Assembly (NCBI RefSeq): GCF_028737315.1
Contig: NZ_JAQZAO010000002.1
Span: 186,001-250,000 of the forward strand
Reading direction: 5' to 3'
Source: Actinomycetospora lemnae
Lineage (GTDB): Bacteria > Actinomycetota > Actinomycetes > Mycobacteriales > Pseudonocardiaceae
DNA length: 64,000 nucleotides
The position numbers and the translations under genes are program-made. Below, in pieces: positions 1 to 8,263 of the stretch. Each line of letters opens with the position of its first letter. Position 1 is the first letter of the stretch. The notes below the pieces were generated by a model that was given only the letters and a program-made list of their open reading frames with translations, was not told the origin of the DNA and searched no databases.

Positions 1-1030
1 CGTCGCCGCGCAGGGCCGCCGCCGCGCGGTCGCGGGCCCCGGCGCGCCGGTAGAGGCGCGCCCGGCCCCGCACGGTCTCCCCGGCGGGCACGACGACCGG
101 GAGGTCCTCGGTGACGACCGGACCGAGCCGCCGCCCCCGCCACAGCGCCACGGCGAGCCCCGCCACGAGCAGCTGCACCGGACCCCAGACCCAGCCGCTC
201 GGTAGGAGCTCGGTGGTGCTCCGCTCCTGGCCGGGCTCGGCCGGCGGCGGGACCGGGAGGTACCAGAGCAGGTCGGGGTGTGCGCCGAGGAGGTTGAGGG
301 CGAGCGCGGCGTTGCCCTGCTCGTCGAGGACATCGTTGGTGAACGGGGCGGCGTCGCCGACGACGGTGACGGTGCGCCCGCGGTCGCGGACCGCCACCAG
401 GGAGCTCGCGCCGACCGGCTCCTCCACGGGGTAGCAGCGCTGGGCGGCCGGGTCGTCGGTGGCGTAGGCGGCGCCGACGAGGTCGACCGGGCCGGCGCGG
501 ACGGCCGCGGGCAGCCCGCAGGCGGGGTCGGTGGGTTCGGGGAGCGCGAGCAGCTCGGTGCGCACGGCCGGGGCCAGAGCGGCGAGGGAGCGCTCGTCGG
601 GGCGGACGAGGACGAGGTCCGCGCCCGCCGCCGCGAGGGTCTCGCGCTGGCGGGTGCTCATCCGCTCCGGGAAGGTCACGAACACCGTGCGGCCGCGCGC
701 GGCGGTGGCGGCGTCGAGGTCGGCGACGGGCTCGACGCGCACCCCCTGCCCCTCGAGCAGGCGGGCCAGGGCCATCGAGCCCTCGGGCGACGCGGCCTCC
801 GGGTCCAGCCCGCCCGTGCGGGGCGCGGCGCCGAGCAGGGCGATGACCAGCGCGCCGAGCAGCACCGCGGCCACCACCAGCACCGGCCCGCGCCAGCGGC
901 GGATCCCGCCCCTGTTGGCAGCGAACGGCCTGTTCGCTGCTTCTACGCGTCGGAAGTCTCCGTTGATCACCGCGCCGGGCGGCGATTCGGTCACCGGGGT
1001 GCTCGTCGGGCCGGGCGCTCCGGCGGTCAC
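1..1030 (-). CDS. DUF4350 domain membrane protein (3' end beyond window)
   Basis: A cytoplasmic N-terminus of about 45 residues is followed by a transmembrane helix and then an extracytoplasmic region that opens with the DUF4350 pattern DPEAASPEGSMALARLLEGQ. A second hydrophobic segment lies near residue 300, after which the frame runs off the left edge. The family has no assigned reaction; it travels with DUF4129 and MoxR/DUF58 genes and is thought to be part of an envelope or chaperone-like assembly. The GTG start at 1028-1030 overlaps the stop of the DUF4129 gene by two bases, so the two are probably translationally coupled. The codons for residues about 29-38 contain a hairpin repeat found again at 35.3 kb. 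Confidence 0.85.
   Translation of the reverse strand, partial: MTAGAPGPTSTPVTESPPGAVINGDFRRVEAANRPFAANRGGIRRWRGPVLVVAAVLLGALVIALLGAAPRTGGLDPEAASPEGSMALARLLEGQGVRVEPVADLDAATAARGRTVFVTFPERMSTRQRETLAAAGADLVLVRPDERSLAALAPAVRTELLALPEPTDPACGLPAAVRAGPVDLVGAAYATDDPAAQRCYPVEEPVGASSLVAVRDRGRTVTVVGDAAPFTNDVLDEQGNAALALNLLGAHPDLLWYLPVPPPAEPGQERSTTELLPSGWVWGPVQLLVAGLAVALWRGRRLGPVVTEDLPVVVPAGETVRGRARLYRRAGARDRAAAALRGD
918..945. repeat. Palindromic repeat, copy 1 (inside the DUF4350 gene)
   Basis: GCAGCGAAC (918-926), a 5-base loop and GTTCGCTGC (932-940) form a perfect 9-bp stem. The flank GTTCGCTGCTTCTA (932-945) is identical, in reverse complement, to the element at 35290-35305. The element lies in frame in the N-terminal, presumably cytoplasmic, part of the DUF4350 protein. 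Confidence 0.65.
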
Positions 1031-1686
1031 GCGGGCTCCACCGCGCGGGTGGCGGCGACGGCGGCGTCGACCGCGCGCAGGCGGGCGTCGGTGTCGGCGT
1101 CGGCCGGGCGACCGCCGTAGACGGTCTCGTCGAACCGGCGCGCGGCCTCTCGCAGCTCGCCGGCCGCGGTGGGCAGCACCCGCCCGCCCTCCCGCGCGGC
1201 GTCGCCGGCCGTGCGCCCCTGGCGGGGCTCGAGGATCGTGCGCTCCTCGAGCGCGCGCACGATCGCCCGCATCCGCTCGCGCACCGCGTCGTCGTAGGCG
1301 CCGGCGGCGGCGTGGCGGTCGGCGAGGCGGCGGTGCTCGGCGGCGGTGCGCTCGGTGTCGCCGAGCACCGCACCGGGTGCGGCCGCCGCGCGCGCCACCC
1401 GACCGAACCGGCGCCGGACCAGCACCACCACGACCACCAGCACCACCACGAGCACCAGCAGCCCCCACCCACCACCCGGCGAGACGGCGGACGCCGCGCG
1501 CAGCAGCTCGTCGAGGCGCCGGGCGAGCCACTGCAGCGCGGCCGTGACCGGGTCCGGGGCGGCCTCCTGGTACGCCCGCCAGGCCAGCTCCTCGCGGGCC
1601 AGCTCGCGGGCGGGGTCGGCGCCGATGTCGATCGGGACCGCGCCCGGGCCCGGCGCGCCGGGCGGGACGGGCCCCACCGGGTCCAT
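1027..1686 (-). CDS. DUF4129 domain-containing membrane protein
   Basis: A 219-residue protein. The N-terminal 75 residues look extracytoplasmic and include a charged AREELAWRAYQ helix. One strongly hydrophobic helix follows near residues 77-98, then an Arg-rich boundary and a cytoplasmic C-terminal DUF4129 region with the typical DAVRERMRAIVRALEERTIL stretch and an RFDETVYGGR end. The ATG at 1684-1686 overlaps the TGA of the upstream membrane gene, and its own stop overlaps the DUF4350 start, so the three genes form one unit. Function is unknown; the family is associated with MoxR ATPase loci, and such genes may lie just beyond the left edge. Confidence 0.85.
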   Translation of the reverse strand: MDPVGPVPPGAPGPGAVPIDIGADPARELAREELAWRAYQEAAPDPVTAALQWLARRLDELLRAASAVSPGGGWGLLVLVVVLVVVVVLVRRRFGRVARAAAAPGAVLGDTERTAAEHRRLADRHAAAGAYDDAVRERMRAIVRALEERTILEPRQGRTAGDAAREGGRVLPTAAGELREAARRFDETVYGGRPADADTDARLRAVDAAVAATRAVEPA

Positions 1687-3284
1687 CAGCGTCCGCCGGC
1701 CGCGGCCCGCTGCAGCTCGATGTCGAAGCCCTCGCGGCGCATGCGCTGGTCGACGTAGAGGAGGCCGGTGACCCCGGACTGGAAGGGCGTGGTCAGCGTG
1801 CTCGCGATGATCCCGCCGAGCGCGGTGAGCAGCAGCAGCGGCAGCGGCGTCGCGCCCCCGCCGGCGCCACCGCCGAACGCCGCGATGCCGCCGATGATGC
1901 CGAACGGCACCGCGATGATCGCCGAGACGACGAACGCGATGATCGCGCCGAGCAGCTGGATGCCCAGCACCGGCCAGAAGCGTCCCTTGACGAGGAACCA
2001 CGAGCGGCGCAGCGCCTCGGTGACCCCGATGCCCTCGAGCACGTAGGCGGGGGTGGCCAGGGAGAGCATGACGGCCAGCCAGATGGCGACGACGACGGCG
2101 GCGATCACGCCGATGCCGACGACGATGCCGCCGACGACCGGGTCGACGAGCAGCAGGAGCAGCCCGGGGACGACCCCGACGAGCACCACACCGAAGAGGA
2201 TCAGCCCGATCAGCAGCGCGACGCCGATGAGCCCCCAGATGCGCGTCCGGGCGGCCCGCCAGGTCTCGCCGGCGTCCACCGGTGCCCCGAGCACCGCCCG
2301 GCTGATGACGACCATGACGATGCCGGTGAGCACTGCCGTCGCGATCAACGTGATCACGGCGGTGATCAGCGACGAGGCCCCCGAGCCCGCGACCTGCTCC
2401 GTGAGGCGGGAGAGGTCAGGCGATCCGCCCAGCGGCGGCGTCGGCGCCGGTGCGACCAGCGTGACGATCAGCTGGGCGAGCCCGCTGACCACCGCCACCA
2501 GCGCGGACGTCCCGAGCACGATCTTGGGGTGCGCGCGGATGTAGCCCAGCGCACCGTCGAGGATCTCGCCGACGCCCAGCGGCCGCAGCGGCACGATCCC
2601 GGGCTTGGGCGCCCGCGGCGGCACGCCGCCGAAGCCGGGCTGGCCGTAGCCCTGCTGACCCGGCGGCCCGTACCCGGGCTGGCCGTACCCCTGCTGCCCG
2701 TACCCCTGCTGGCCGTACCCCTGCTGGCCGTAGCCGGGCGAGCCCGGCTGGCCCGGCGGCCCGTACCCGGGCTGGCCGTACCCCGGCTGGCCGTATCCCG
2801 GCTGGCCGTAGCCCTGTTGCCCGTAGCCCGCGGGCCCGGCCTGCCCGAAGCCGGGCTGGCCGTACCCCGGCTGCTGCCCGTACCCCGGCTGCTGCCCGTA
2901 CCCGGGCTGCTGGCCGTAGTCCGGCTGCCCGTAGCCCGCCTGACCCTGCCCGGCCCCGCCCCAGGTCGGCTGGCTCGCCTCGGGCCGGGCGAAGCTCGAC
3001 CCCGCGTCGCTGCCCTGGTCCGCGGCCTGACCCTGGCTCCCGCTCCCGCTCCCGCTCCCGGCGTCCGGCGGCGCGAAGCCCTGCCCCTCCCCCGGCCGGT
3101 GCACCTCGGTCGGCGCGGCACCGGACGAGCCGGCGTCGCCGCCGCTCGGGTCCCAGGCCGGGACCGACGACGGGCCGGGCGTGCCTTCCGGAGGCGTGCG
3201 CTCGTCGCCGCGCGCCTCCCGGGGCTCGTCCTCGCCGGGCGATCCCGACGACGAGCCGGACGACGGACCACTCACCTCGGGCAC
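1686..3284 (-). CDS. Membrane protein of the glycerophosphodiester phosphodiesterase membrane-domain type, with a Gly-Tyr-Gln-Pro N-terminus
   Basis: A 532-residue protein in two halves. The first 270 or so residues are disordered: an acidic Ser/Pro/Gly part, then roughly twenty PGYGQQ/QPGYG repeats. The second half holds about six hydrophobic helices after the conserved entry [20 protein letters not shown], the signature of the membrane domain found beside GlpQ domains; no catalytic phosphodiesterase domain is present. The GTG start at 3282-3284 follows a strong GAGGAGGGA site, which is why it is preferred to far longer upstream frames. It overlaps the DUF4129 start by one base. The role is unknown; membrane organisation or scaffolding are guesses. 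Confidence 0.8.
   Translation of the reverse strand: MPEVSGPSSGSSSGSPGEDEPREARGDERTPPEGTPGPSSVPAWDPSGGDAGSSGAAPTEVHRPGEGQGFAPPDAGSGSGSGSQGQAADQGSDAGSSFARPEASQPTWGGAGQGQAGYGQPDYGQQPGYGQQPGYGQQPGYGQPGFGQAGPAGYGQQGYGQPGYGQPGYGQPGYGPPGQPGSPGYGQQGYGQQGYGQQGYGQPGYGPPGQQGYGQPGFGGVPPRAPKPGIVPLRPLGVGEILDGALGYIRAHPKIVLGTSALVAVVSGLAQLIVTLVAPAPTPPLGGSPDLSRLTEQVAGSGASSLITAVITLIATAVLTGIVMVVISRAVLGAPVDAGETWRAARTRIWGLIGVALLIGLILFGVVLVGVVPGLLLLLVDPVVGGIVVGIGVIAAVVVAIWLAVMLSLATPAYVLEGIGVTEALRRSWFLVKGRFWPVLGIQLLGAIIAFVVSAIIAVPFGIIGGIAAFGGGAGGGATPLPLLLLTALGGIIASTLTTPFQSGVTGLLYVDQRMRREGFDIELQRAAAGGR
2640..2945 (-). repeat. Low-complexity repeat encoding Gly-Tyr-Gln-Pro units
   Basis: Imperfect 12-15 bp units of the form CCGGCTACGGCCAG (read on the minus strand) encode tandem PGYGQ/QQGYGQ motifs. 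Units vary at third positions, so this is selection for composition rather than a recently expanded satellite. Confidence 0.75.
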
Positions 3285-3398
3285 GCTCCCTCCTCGCGCC
3301 GGTGACTCCCCGCGCCGGACCGATGAAGTCGCGATCGTGCCACGCGCCTGCGTCCGGCACGCGTCAATCGTGCGCACCGTGTCTGCCACGATCCACCG

Positions 3399-3989
3399 GT
3401 GGCCCTGCACTCCGCACTGTGGCGACGCCTCGACGTCGCCGACGGCCTGGCCCACGGCGCCGTCTCCGACTTCACGCCCGACGCCGAGCACCCCGACGGT
3501 GCGCACCTCCTCGACGGCTCCGCGGTGATGCGCGACGACGCCGGGCCCTGGTCGCTGCGCTTCTCCGTGGTGGCCGACCGCGCCTGGCTGACCCGCACCG
3601 TCTTCGTCGAGGTGCTCGCCGACGACGGGCTCGAGCGCGTCACGCTCTCGGTCGACCAGCTCGGCGAGTGGACCCTCGACGGCCGCCCCTGGCCCGAGCT
3701 GCGTGGCTGCACCGACGTCGACGTCTCGGCCTCCCCGCTGACCAACGCCCTGCCCGTGCGCCGCCTGGGCCTGCCCGTGGGCGGCGAGGCGGCCATCGAC
3801 GTCGCGTGGCTCGACGTGCCGTCGCTGGCGGTCCACCGCGTGCGCCAGGTCTACCGCCGCGGCCCCGACGACGCCCGCGGTCTCGCGACGTACACCTACG
3901 CCGACCCGACCTACGGCGAGTACGGCATCACCGTCGACGCGGCGGGCCTCGTCGTCGCCTACCAGGGCCTGTTCACGCGCGTCGCCTAG
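3399..3989 (+). CDS. Putative glycolipid-binding domain protein
   Basis: A 196-residue soluble protein without a signal peptide, resembling the Glycolipid_bind family (PF06475) along its whole length. It has a beta-rich core with the motif [10 protein letters not shown] near residue 48, a central W-L-D-V strand, and the C-terminal [21 protein letters not shown]. In known members this fold is a lipocalin-like or SRPBCC-like barrel; the ligand here is unknown. The GTG at 3399 is the only sensible start and has no clear Shine-Dalgarno site, so translation may be leaderless. It is divergent from the membrane gene ending its promoter region at 3284 and lies 18 bases upstream of the TVP38 gene. Confidence 0.75.
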   Translation: MALHSALWRRLDVADGLAHGAVSDFTPDAEHPDGAHLLDGSAVMRDDAGPWSLRFSVVADRAWLTRTVFVEVLADDGLERVTLSVDQLGEWTLDGRPWPELRGCTDVDVSASPLTNALPVRRLGLPVGGEAAIDVAWLDVPSLAVHRVRQVYRRGPDDARGLATYTYADPTYGEYGITVDAAGLVVAYQGLFTRVA

Positions 3990-4007
3990 GTACCCTCGAC
4001 GGGGTCT

Positions 4008-4697
4008 GTGTCCCGGCGAGGTGGAGGGGTGGCCGCGCTGCGCCTGACCTCCGGCCCCACCCGCTGGGTCGTGCTCGCCGCCGCCGTGCTCGCGGTGGTC
4101 GTCCTCCTGCTCACGGTGCCGCTGCCGACGCCGCTCGAGGTGCGCGACCGGGTCGCCGCGCTCGGTGTCTGGGCGCCGGTGACGTTCCTGCTCGTGCACG
4201 CCGTCGTGACCACGTCGCCCCTGCCGCGCACCGCGTTCTCGCTCTCGGCGGGCCTGCTGTTCGGGCCGTGGGTCGGGCTCGCGCTCTGCCTGGTGGCCAG
4301 CACGGTGTCTGCGGCGGCCGCGTTCGCGCTGGTCCGCCGCCTCGGCGGCCGGGCGGCGCGACGGCTCGGGGCGGGCCGCGTGCGGGTCCTCGAGGAGCGG
4401 ATCTCCGCCCGCGGCCTGCTCGCCGTGACGTCGGCGCGGCTCGTGCCCGCGATCCCGTTCGCCCCGCTGAACTACACGTTCGGGCTGACGAGCGTGCGCT
4501 GGCGGCACTACCTGGGCGGCACCGCGGTCGGGCTGGTCCCGGGCACGTCGGCGGTCGTCCTGCTGGGGGACGCGGTCACGGGCACGCTCTCGCCGAGCAT
4601 GCTCGCGGTGTTCGCGGTCAGCGGCGCGATCGGGGTGGTCGGCGTGCTGCTGTGCACGTACGCCCCGACCGCCGGGACCGCCGAGCCGGAGGAGTGA
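4008..4697 (+). CDS. TVP38/TMEM64 (VTT domain) family membrane protein
   Basis: A 229-residue integral membrane protein with about five to six helices. The VTT/SNARE-associated core includes [20 protein letters not shown] near residue 85 and the conserved loop [19 protein letters not shown] near 145, followed by the G-T-x-x-G-x-x-P-G-T re-entrant segment. DedA/TVP38 proteins are thought to act as lipid scramblases or carriers in the cytoplasmic membrane. Start uncertain: GTG at 4008 gives the stated frame, while GTG at 4029 sits almost directly against a GGTGGAGG site. It converges with the lipoprotein gene, one base apart. Confidence 0.85.
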   Translation: MSRRGGGVAALRLTSGPTRWVVLAAAVLAVVVLLLTVPLPTPLEVRDRVAALGVWAPVTFLLVHAVVTTSPLPRTAFSLSAGLLFGPWVGLALCLVASTVSAAAAFALVRRLGGRAARRLGAGRVRVLEERISARGLLAVTSARLVPAIPFAPLNYTFGLTSVRWRHYLGGTAVGLVPGTSAVVLLGDAVTGTLSPSMLAVFAVSGAIGVVGVLLCTYAPTAGTAEPEE

Positions 4698-4698
4698 C

Positions 4699-5019
4699 TC
4701 AGCTGCCGGGCGGCGGCGCGGGCTCGGAAGGCTCCGGCTCCTCGCCGACGCTGGTGCGCGGGCCCTCGGTCGGCACCGGGCCCTCCTCGGGACGCGGCGC
4801 GTCGGCCGGGGCCGGCGGCGCGACCGGGTCGGGCGTGATGACGCCGGGCTGCGGGGCCGGGCCGGGCGGCGGGAAGCCCTCGGTCGAGTAGCCGTTCGGG
4901 CTCGACGGCGACCCGGGGGCCGGCTCGGCGGGGAACACGCAGGCGCTCACGGCGATGCCTCCGGCGAGCAGCACGCCCGCCAGGGCCGCCGTGCGCCCGG
5001 CCGTCCGTCGGTTCGGCAC
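4699..5019 (-). CDS. Small proline-rich lipoprotein
   Basis: A 106-residue protein with an Arg-containing n-region, a hydrophobic stretch and the lipobox VSAC, giving a predicted lipidated Cys near position 27. The mature part is Pro/Glu/Ser-rich with no hydrophobic core, so it is probably an extended, unstructured surface tether. The GTG start is preceded by a clear GGGAGGG site. No family was recognised; the sequence is too low in complexity to infer a role. Confidence 0.75.
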   Translation of the reverse strand: MPNRRTAGRTAALAGVLLAGGIAVSACVFPAEPAPGSPSSPNGYSTEGFPPPGPAPQPGVITPDPVAPPAPADAPRPEEGPVPTEGPRTSVGEEPEPSEPAPPPGS

Positions 5020-5149
5020 TCGGGTCCCTCCCAGATCGTCCCGGCTCTCCGCCGGGGCCCCGACCCCCGTCGGCGCGGGCAGACGGTATCGCGTCGCCGC
5101 TGCGCCCGCCGCGCTCGCCCCGTGTGAGCGATCTCGTCCGGCAGGCCGT

Positions 5150-6670
5150 TCACCGACGGCCCGCCAGCACCCCCCGCGGCCGGATCGAGCGCATCGGCTC
5201 GGGGCCGGCGCCCTCCTCGCGCAGCACGTCGTTGGCGGCGGTGACCGCGGTGACCGCCGCGCGCTCCATCAGCGCCGACGGCACCTCGCACGCCACCCAG
5301 TCCCCCGCCAGGCGCAGCCCGCGGGCGTCGGTGAGGACGCCGGGGCGCACGAGGTGGTAGCCGGGGTCGAAGCCCGGGGCGTTGGTGTAGCGGTGGGCCT
5401 CGACGTCGAGCACGCGCAGGTCCGCGGCCTCGGGCCACAGCGCCGTGAGCTCGTCGCGCATCGCGGCCACGAGGTCGTCGCGGGACGCGGCCGGCGGGCA
5501 GGCGTAGGAGTGCAGCTCGACGACCGACCCGCCGCGCTCGCGGGCCCAGCGCGCCGACCCGCCCTCGAGCCGGTGGAACAGGCTCACCGAGTCCAGCACG
5601 CGCTCGCGGGTGACGCCGGTGAACGGGGCGCGCGCCGGGTCGACGTCGCCCTCGCAGTACAGGCGCGCCACCACGTACGGCTCGCCGCTCGGCAGCGCGG
5701 CGATCCTCCGCGCGAGCCCGGGTGCGGCGGCGACGAGCTCCGGGGAGGCGGCCACCAGGTCCCGGGTGGCGGGCACGTCGGTCGCGACGACGAGGTGGCG
5801 GGCGTGCCGCGCGGGCTCGGACTCGACGTCCACCGCCCAGCCGCGCGCCCCGTCCGGGCGCAGCGACACCGCTCGCGCACCGGTCGTCACCGTCGCGCCG
5901 TGCTTCTCGAGCAGCCGGGTGAAGGGGTCCCAGAGCGTCGTGCGGTAGTCGTCGACCGGGGCGTCCATGCCCAGGCCCTCGGGGTTGCCGGTGAAGTAGA
6001 AGTGGCACATGGCCAGGAACTCGGCCGCCGAGTAGCGCTGCTCGACGTTGAAGAACGAGTGCGCGAAGACCTCGAAGAGCATCGCCCGGCCGCGGTCGGA
6101 GAAGCCGAGCGAGTCGAGCAGCTCGGCCGCGCTGCGGTGGTCGTGCTCGGCGTAGGTGCGGACCGGGTCGTAGTGCAGCATCGCCAGCGCCTCGTCGGCG
6201 TTGACGTGGCGCAGCTCGCCGAGCTTGAAGCTCGGGCTGCGCAGCACGAGCGCGACGAGGTTGAGCAGCGGCGTGCGCGGCAGGTCGGTGAAGTCCTCGG
6301 GCTCCCACCCGACCGAGGGCCGGCTGGCGATCGGGTAGCCGCCGACGTCGCGCAGGAAGCCGAGCTCCGGGTCGAGGCGGCGCAGGAGGTCGCGCAGCGT
6401 GTAGTACTGCCGGAAGAAGCCGTGGTAGCCGTGCTCGACGATCACCTCGCTGCCGTCGGCCAGCCGCCGGTCCCACGTGCCGAGACGGCCCCCGAGCTGC
6501 GGCGCCGCCTCGAGCAGCTCGACCCGCACGCCGCGCTCGGCGAGCACCAGGGCGGCGCTGACGCCCGCGACGCCGCCGCCGACCACCACCGCCGTGGCGT
6601 CCGGACCCACCCGGTGCGGGAGGTCGGGGCGGGCGGTGACGTGGCGGTGGGGACGGAACGGGCCGGGCAT
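5150..6670 (-). CDS. FAD-dependent oxidoreductase, CrtU/phytoene-desaturase-like
   Basis: A 506-residue flavoprotein. Near residue 28 it has the dinucleotide-binding VVVGGGVAGVSAALVLAERG, then an acidic residue ending the second strand (VELLEAA) and the GGR motif. The EHGYHGFFRQYYTLRDLLRR block, a LFEVFAHSFFN segment and the C-terminal GLRLAGDWVACEVPSALMERA, which caps the flavin, match the isorenieratene synthase (CrtU) branch of carotenoid desaturase-like enzymes. No Rieske domain is present. A role in carotenoid ring desaturation or a related polyene oxidation is inferred. Starts at 6679 or 6685 (GTG) are alternatives; none has a good ribosome site. Divergent from the aldehyde dehydrogenase gene. 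Confidence 0.75.
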   Translation of the reverse strand: MPGPFRPHRHVTARPDLPHRVGPDATAVVVGGGVAGVSAALVLAERGVRVELLEAAPQLGGRLGTWDRRLADGSEVIVEHGYHGFFRQYYTLRDLLRRLDPELGFLRDVGGYPIASRPSVGWEPEDFTDLPRTPLLNLVALVLRSPSFKLGELRHVNADEALAMLHYDPVRTYAEHDHRSAAELLDSLGFSDRGRAMLFEVFAHSFFNVEQRYSAAEFLAMCHFYFTGNPEGLGMDAPVDDYRTTLWDPFTRLLEKHGATVTTGARAVSLRPDGARGWAVDVESEPARHARHLVVATDVPATRDLVAASPELVAAAPGLARRIAALPSGEPYVVARLYCEGDVDPARAPFTGVTRERVLDSVSLFHRLEGGSARWARERGGSVVELHSYACPPAASRDDLVAAMRDELTALWPEAADLRVLDVEAHRYTNAPGFDPGYHLVRPGVLTDARGLRLAGDWVACEVPSALMERAAVTAVTAANDVLREEGAGPEPMRSIRPRGVLAGRR

Positions 6671-6790
6671 GCGCAGCACGGGCACGGAGCCTAGGCCGGA
6701 CGGGCGGCATGAGCCTGCGGGGACGGGGGCACCTTGCCGCCACGGAGGACGCGTCACACCACCGCGGCGCGTCGAGGCGGGAGGGCACCC

Positions 6791-8254
6791 ATGCAGACCG
6801 ACCGGGAACGCCGTGTCATCGACGAGGTCACGAAGGGGCTGATCATCGGCGGGTCGGTGCGCGACGCGACCGAGGGCAGGACGTTCGGGGTCGAGGACCC
6901 GTCCACCGGCGAGATCCTCTGCGACGTCGCCGACGCCTCGCCCGAGGACGGGATGGCCGCCCTCGACGCCGCCGTCGCCGCGCAGCCGGAGTGGGCGGCG
7001 ACCGCGCCGCGCGAGCGCGGGGAGATCCTGCGCCGCGCGTTCGAGCTGATCACCGAGCGCGCCGACGACATCGCCATGCTCATGACGCTCGAGATGGGCA
7101 AGCCGCTGGCCGAGTCGAAGGCCGAGATCACCTACGCCGCCGAGTTCTTCCGCTGGTTCTCCGAGGAGGCCGTGCGGATCAGCGGCGAGTGGAAGGTCAA
7201 CGCGACCGGCAGCGGCCGCGTGCTCGTCATGCGCCAGCCCATCGGGCCCTGCCTGCTCATCACGCCGTGGAACTTCCCGCTGGCCATGGGCACCCGCAAG
7301 ATCGGCCCGGCGATCGCCGCGGGCTGCACGATGGTGATCAAGCCGGCCTCGCTGACGCCGCTGACGATCCTGAAGCTGGCCGACGTCCTCGCCGAGGCCG
7401 GCCTGCCCGACGGCGTGCTCAACGTCGTCACGACGAAGTCGACCGGCAAGGTGATGGGCCCGCTGATCACCGACGGGCGCATCCGCAAGCTGTCGTTCAC
7501 CGGCTCCACCGAGGTCGGGCAGAAGCTGCTGCAGCAGTCGGCGGAGCAGGTGCTCAAGACGTCGATGGAGCTCGGCGGCAACGCCCCGTTCGTCGTGTGC
7601 GCCGACGCCGACGTCGACGAGGCCGTCCAGGGCGCGATGCTGGCCAAGATGCGCAACATCGGCGAGGCCTGCACCGCGGCGAACCGGTTCTACGTGCACG
7701 CCGACGTCGCCGAGGAGTTCACGAAGAAGCTCACCGAGCGGATGGGCGACATGAAGGTCGGCCGCGGTACCGAGGAGGGCGTCGAGGTCGGGCCGCTCGT
7801 GGAGGCCGATCAGCGCGACAAGGTCGCCGAGCTCGTCGACGACGCGGTGCAGAAGGGCGCGACGGTGCGCACCGGCGGCGAGGTGCCCTCGGGCGCGGGC
7901 TACTTCTACCCGCCGACCGTGCTCGCCGACGTCCCCACCTCCGCCCGCCTGGCCAAGGAGGAGATCTTCGGTCCGGTCGCGCCGATCTTCACGTTCACCG
8001 AGGACGACGAGGCGATCCGCGCGGCCAACGACACCGAGTTCGGTCTGGTCAGCTACCTGTACACCCGGGACCTGAGCCGGGCGATCCGCCTGTCCGAGCG
8101 CCTCGAGGCCGGCATGGTCGGGCTCAACCAGGGCATGGTGTCCAACGCCGGCGCGCCCTTCGGCGGCTGGAAGCAGTCGGGCCTGGGCCGCGAGGGCGGC
8201 AGCGTCGGCATCGACGAGTACCTCGAGATCAAGTACGTGGCGATGAACGTGTAG
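6791..8254 (+). CDS. gabD: NAD(P)-dependent succinate-semialdehyde dehydrogenase
   Basis: A 487-residue aldehyde dehydrogenase of normal length. It carries the cofactor loop PWNFPLAM, the catalytic general base in MELGGNAP and the nucleophilic cysteine in GEACTAANRFY, followed by EEIFGPVAP. The overall pattern (LTLEMGKPLAESKAEI, FGGWKQSGLGREGG) is that of GabD-type succinate-semialdehyde dehydrogenases, which make succinate for the TCA cycle. ATG at 6791 is preferred over an upstream in-frame ATG at 6734 because of the GGCGGGAGGG site just before it. It could complete the lactone/hydroxybutyrate route suggested by the genes at 18.5-20.7 kb. Substrate is inferred, not shown. Confidence 0.85.
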   Translation: MQTDRERRVIDEVTKGLIIGGSVRDATEGRTFGVEDPSTGEILCDVADASPEDGMAALDAAVAAQPEWAATAPRERGEILRRAFELITERADDIAMLMTLEMGKPLAESKAEITYAAEFFRWFSEEAVRISGEWKVNATGSGRVLVMRQPIGPCLLITPWNFPLAMGTRKIGPAIAAGCTMVIKPASLTPLTILKLADVLAEAGLPDGVLNVVTTKSTGKVMGPLITDGRIRKLSFTGSTEVGQKLLQQSAEQVLKTSMELGGNAPFVVCADADVDEAVQGAMLAKMRNIGEACTAANRFYVHADVAEEFTKKLTERMGDMKVGRGTEEGVEVGPLVEADQRDKVAELVDDAVQKGATVRTGGEVPSGAGYFYPPTVLADVPTSARLAKEEIFGPVAPIFTFTEDDEAIRAANDTEFGLVSYLYTRDLSRAIRLSERLEAGMVGLNQGMVSNAGAPFGGWKQSGLGREGGSVGIDEYLEIKYVAMNV

Positions 8255-8263
8255 GCGCCCCGA

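Noticed and set aside
2640-2945. CRISPR-like or satellite array
   Set aside because: The units are coding repeats with third-position variation and no spacers.
3302-4891. Long open frame on the plus strand across the glycolipid-binding and TVP38 genes
   Set aside because: Composition is Arg/Ala/Pro-rich with no motif; it is a frame shadow created by high GC at third positions. The overlapped genes have clear family signatures.
5124-5134. Second copy of the egtC palindrome
   Set aside because: Only eleven bases of one arm match (GTGAGCGATCT); too short to call a copy, though noted in the egtC finding.
6671-7699. Extension of the CrtU-like gene upstream by over 1 kb on the minus strand
   Set aside because: The added sequence is antisense to the aldehyde dehydrogenase and has no protein features.
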